5,578 nt of DNA, from positions 1-5,578 of the forward strand of contig JAOPZO010000343.1 in NCBI GenBank assembly GCA_025964065.1, written 5' to 3'. The DNA is from Solirubrobacterales bacterium. GTDB taxonomy: Bacteria > Actinomycetota > Thermoleophilia > Solirubrobacterales > Solirubrobacteraceae. The position numbers and the translations under genes are program-made. Positions 5,199 through 5,578 of this stretch are shown here, in pieces (the stretch's first letter is position 1; each line of letters starts with the position of its first letter). The notes beneath the pieces are model-generated. The model was given only the letters and a program-made list of their open reading frames with translations. It did not search any database and had not been told where the DNA came from.

Positions 5199-5578
5199 TC
5201 AGGGCGCGGAAACCCCCTGCAAGCGCCGGACGAGGAGGTCGAACAGGTCGGGCGGGAGCGAGCCGCCCGTCGCGCGGTCGTGCCCGTGGGCGAACTCGTG
5301 CCCGGCGCCCTCGGGGAGCGCCTCGCGGAGCCAGGCGCGCAGGTCGCCCTCGCCGCCGCGGACCGCGAAGTTCACCCGCCCTGGGAGCCAGCCCGCGTTC
5401 GCCGCCAGGACGGGCCGCGGGCCGAGGCGCCGCGCCCAGGTCGTGGCGACGAGCGGGTGGACCTGCGCGGGCTCCGCGAACGCGATCACGGCGACGCCCG
5501 GCCCGACCGCCGGCGCGGTGCGGACCGCGCGCTCGAACGCCGCGCGCGCCGTGGCCTTCGCCTCCTCGAGCTCCGCGA
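5199..5578 (-). CDS. C-terminal part of a probable DHH/DHHA1-family phosphoesterase (5' truncated)
   Basis: The frame is open from the window edge to a TGA at 5199-5201, giving 125 visible residues; the N-terminus lies beyond 5578. The visible part begins with an Ala/Glu/Arg-rich helix (about 1-18), then a strand VAVIAFAEP, then LGPRPVLAANAGWLPGRVNFAVRG (51-74) and a glycine/histidine motif GHDRATGG (98-105). This order, a strand with an R-x-NFAVR-like segment and then a GGH-x-x-A-x-G-like loop near the end, is that of the DHHA1 substrate-binding domain in RecJ, NrnA and other DHH phosphoesterases. The catalytic DHH half would be outside the window, so neither activity nor substrate can be judged. 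A GTG at 5489 could start a 96-residue version, but it would cut the domain's first strand, so I treat the gene as continuing off the window. Confidence 0.65.
   Translation of the reverse strand, partial: AELEEAKATARAAFERAVRTAPAVGPGVAVIAFAEPAQVHPLVATTWARRLGPRPVLAANAGWLPGRVNFAVRGGEGDLRAWLREALPEGAGHEFAHGHDRATGGSLPPDLFDLLVRRLQGVSAP

Noticed and set aside
5191..5205. Small hairpin GCCC-(7)-GGGC at the end of the DHH-like gene
   Set aside because: Only a 4-base stem, partly inside the coding region, with no U-run; chance occurrence is likely at this GC content.

Overview
The window is very GC-rich (roughly 70% or more by eye), with G/C at nearly every third codon position, GTG as well as ATG starts and genes packed almost end to end. 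That base composition, plus a small actinobacterial holin-family protein next to a DUF3618 protein, a DUF4383 membrane protein and an HpnA-like epimerase, suggests a high-GC actinobacterium. My best guess is the Thermoleophilia (Solirubrobacter, Conexibacter or Patulibacter-like); this is inference from style and gene content, not a database match. No gene-free stretch longer than about 60 bases exists, and I see no RNA gene, insertion sequence, CRISPR array or phage module.

Layout. Positions 2-2192 (+) hold a tightly coupled run of four genes: the 3' end of a Pro/Ala-rich protein with a hydrophobic C-terminal anchor, a Holin-X/Phage_holin_3_6-type two-helix membrane protein, a DUF3618 single-helix membrane protein, and an AI-2E/PerM-family transporter. 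Stop and start codons overlap (ATGA, then TGATG) or lie 12 bases apart, so this looks like one envelope operon whose promoter is outside the window. Positions 2211-3077 (-) encode a DegV-family fatty-acid-binding protein that converges on the transporter with an 18-base gap. Divergent from it, across about 50 bases, is an HpnA-like extended short-chain dehydrogenase (about 3129-4190, +), followed 4 bases later by a small glutaredoxin/GST-N-like thioredoxin-fold protein (4195-4461, +). On the minus strand, converging with a 4-base gap, are a four-helix DUF4383 membrane protein (4466-5155) and, upstream of it, the C-terminal part of a probable DHH/DHHA1 phosphoesterase (5199-5578, running off the window).

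How the genes may work together. The first operon is all membrane or membrane-anchored and probably concerns the cell envelope. DegV proteins bind fatty acids and HpnA-type epimerases are linked to hopanoid or sugar-lipid metabolism, so the centre may also touch lipids, but that connection is only suggestive.

The most noteworthy points are in the epimerase gene. It has no ATG/GTG/TTG at the expected start: an ATC sits where Met is expected, with an AGGA at good spacing. Its catalytic YxxxK motif reads Tyr-Val-Asn-Ala-Met, so the lysine is gone. The degV gene has a TANNNT box placed exactly as for a leaderless transcript. I found no convincing wholly new multi-gene system; the rest looks like ordinary chromosomal housekeeping and accessory content.
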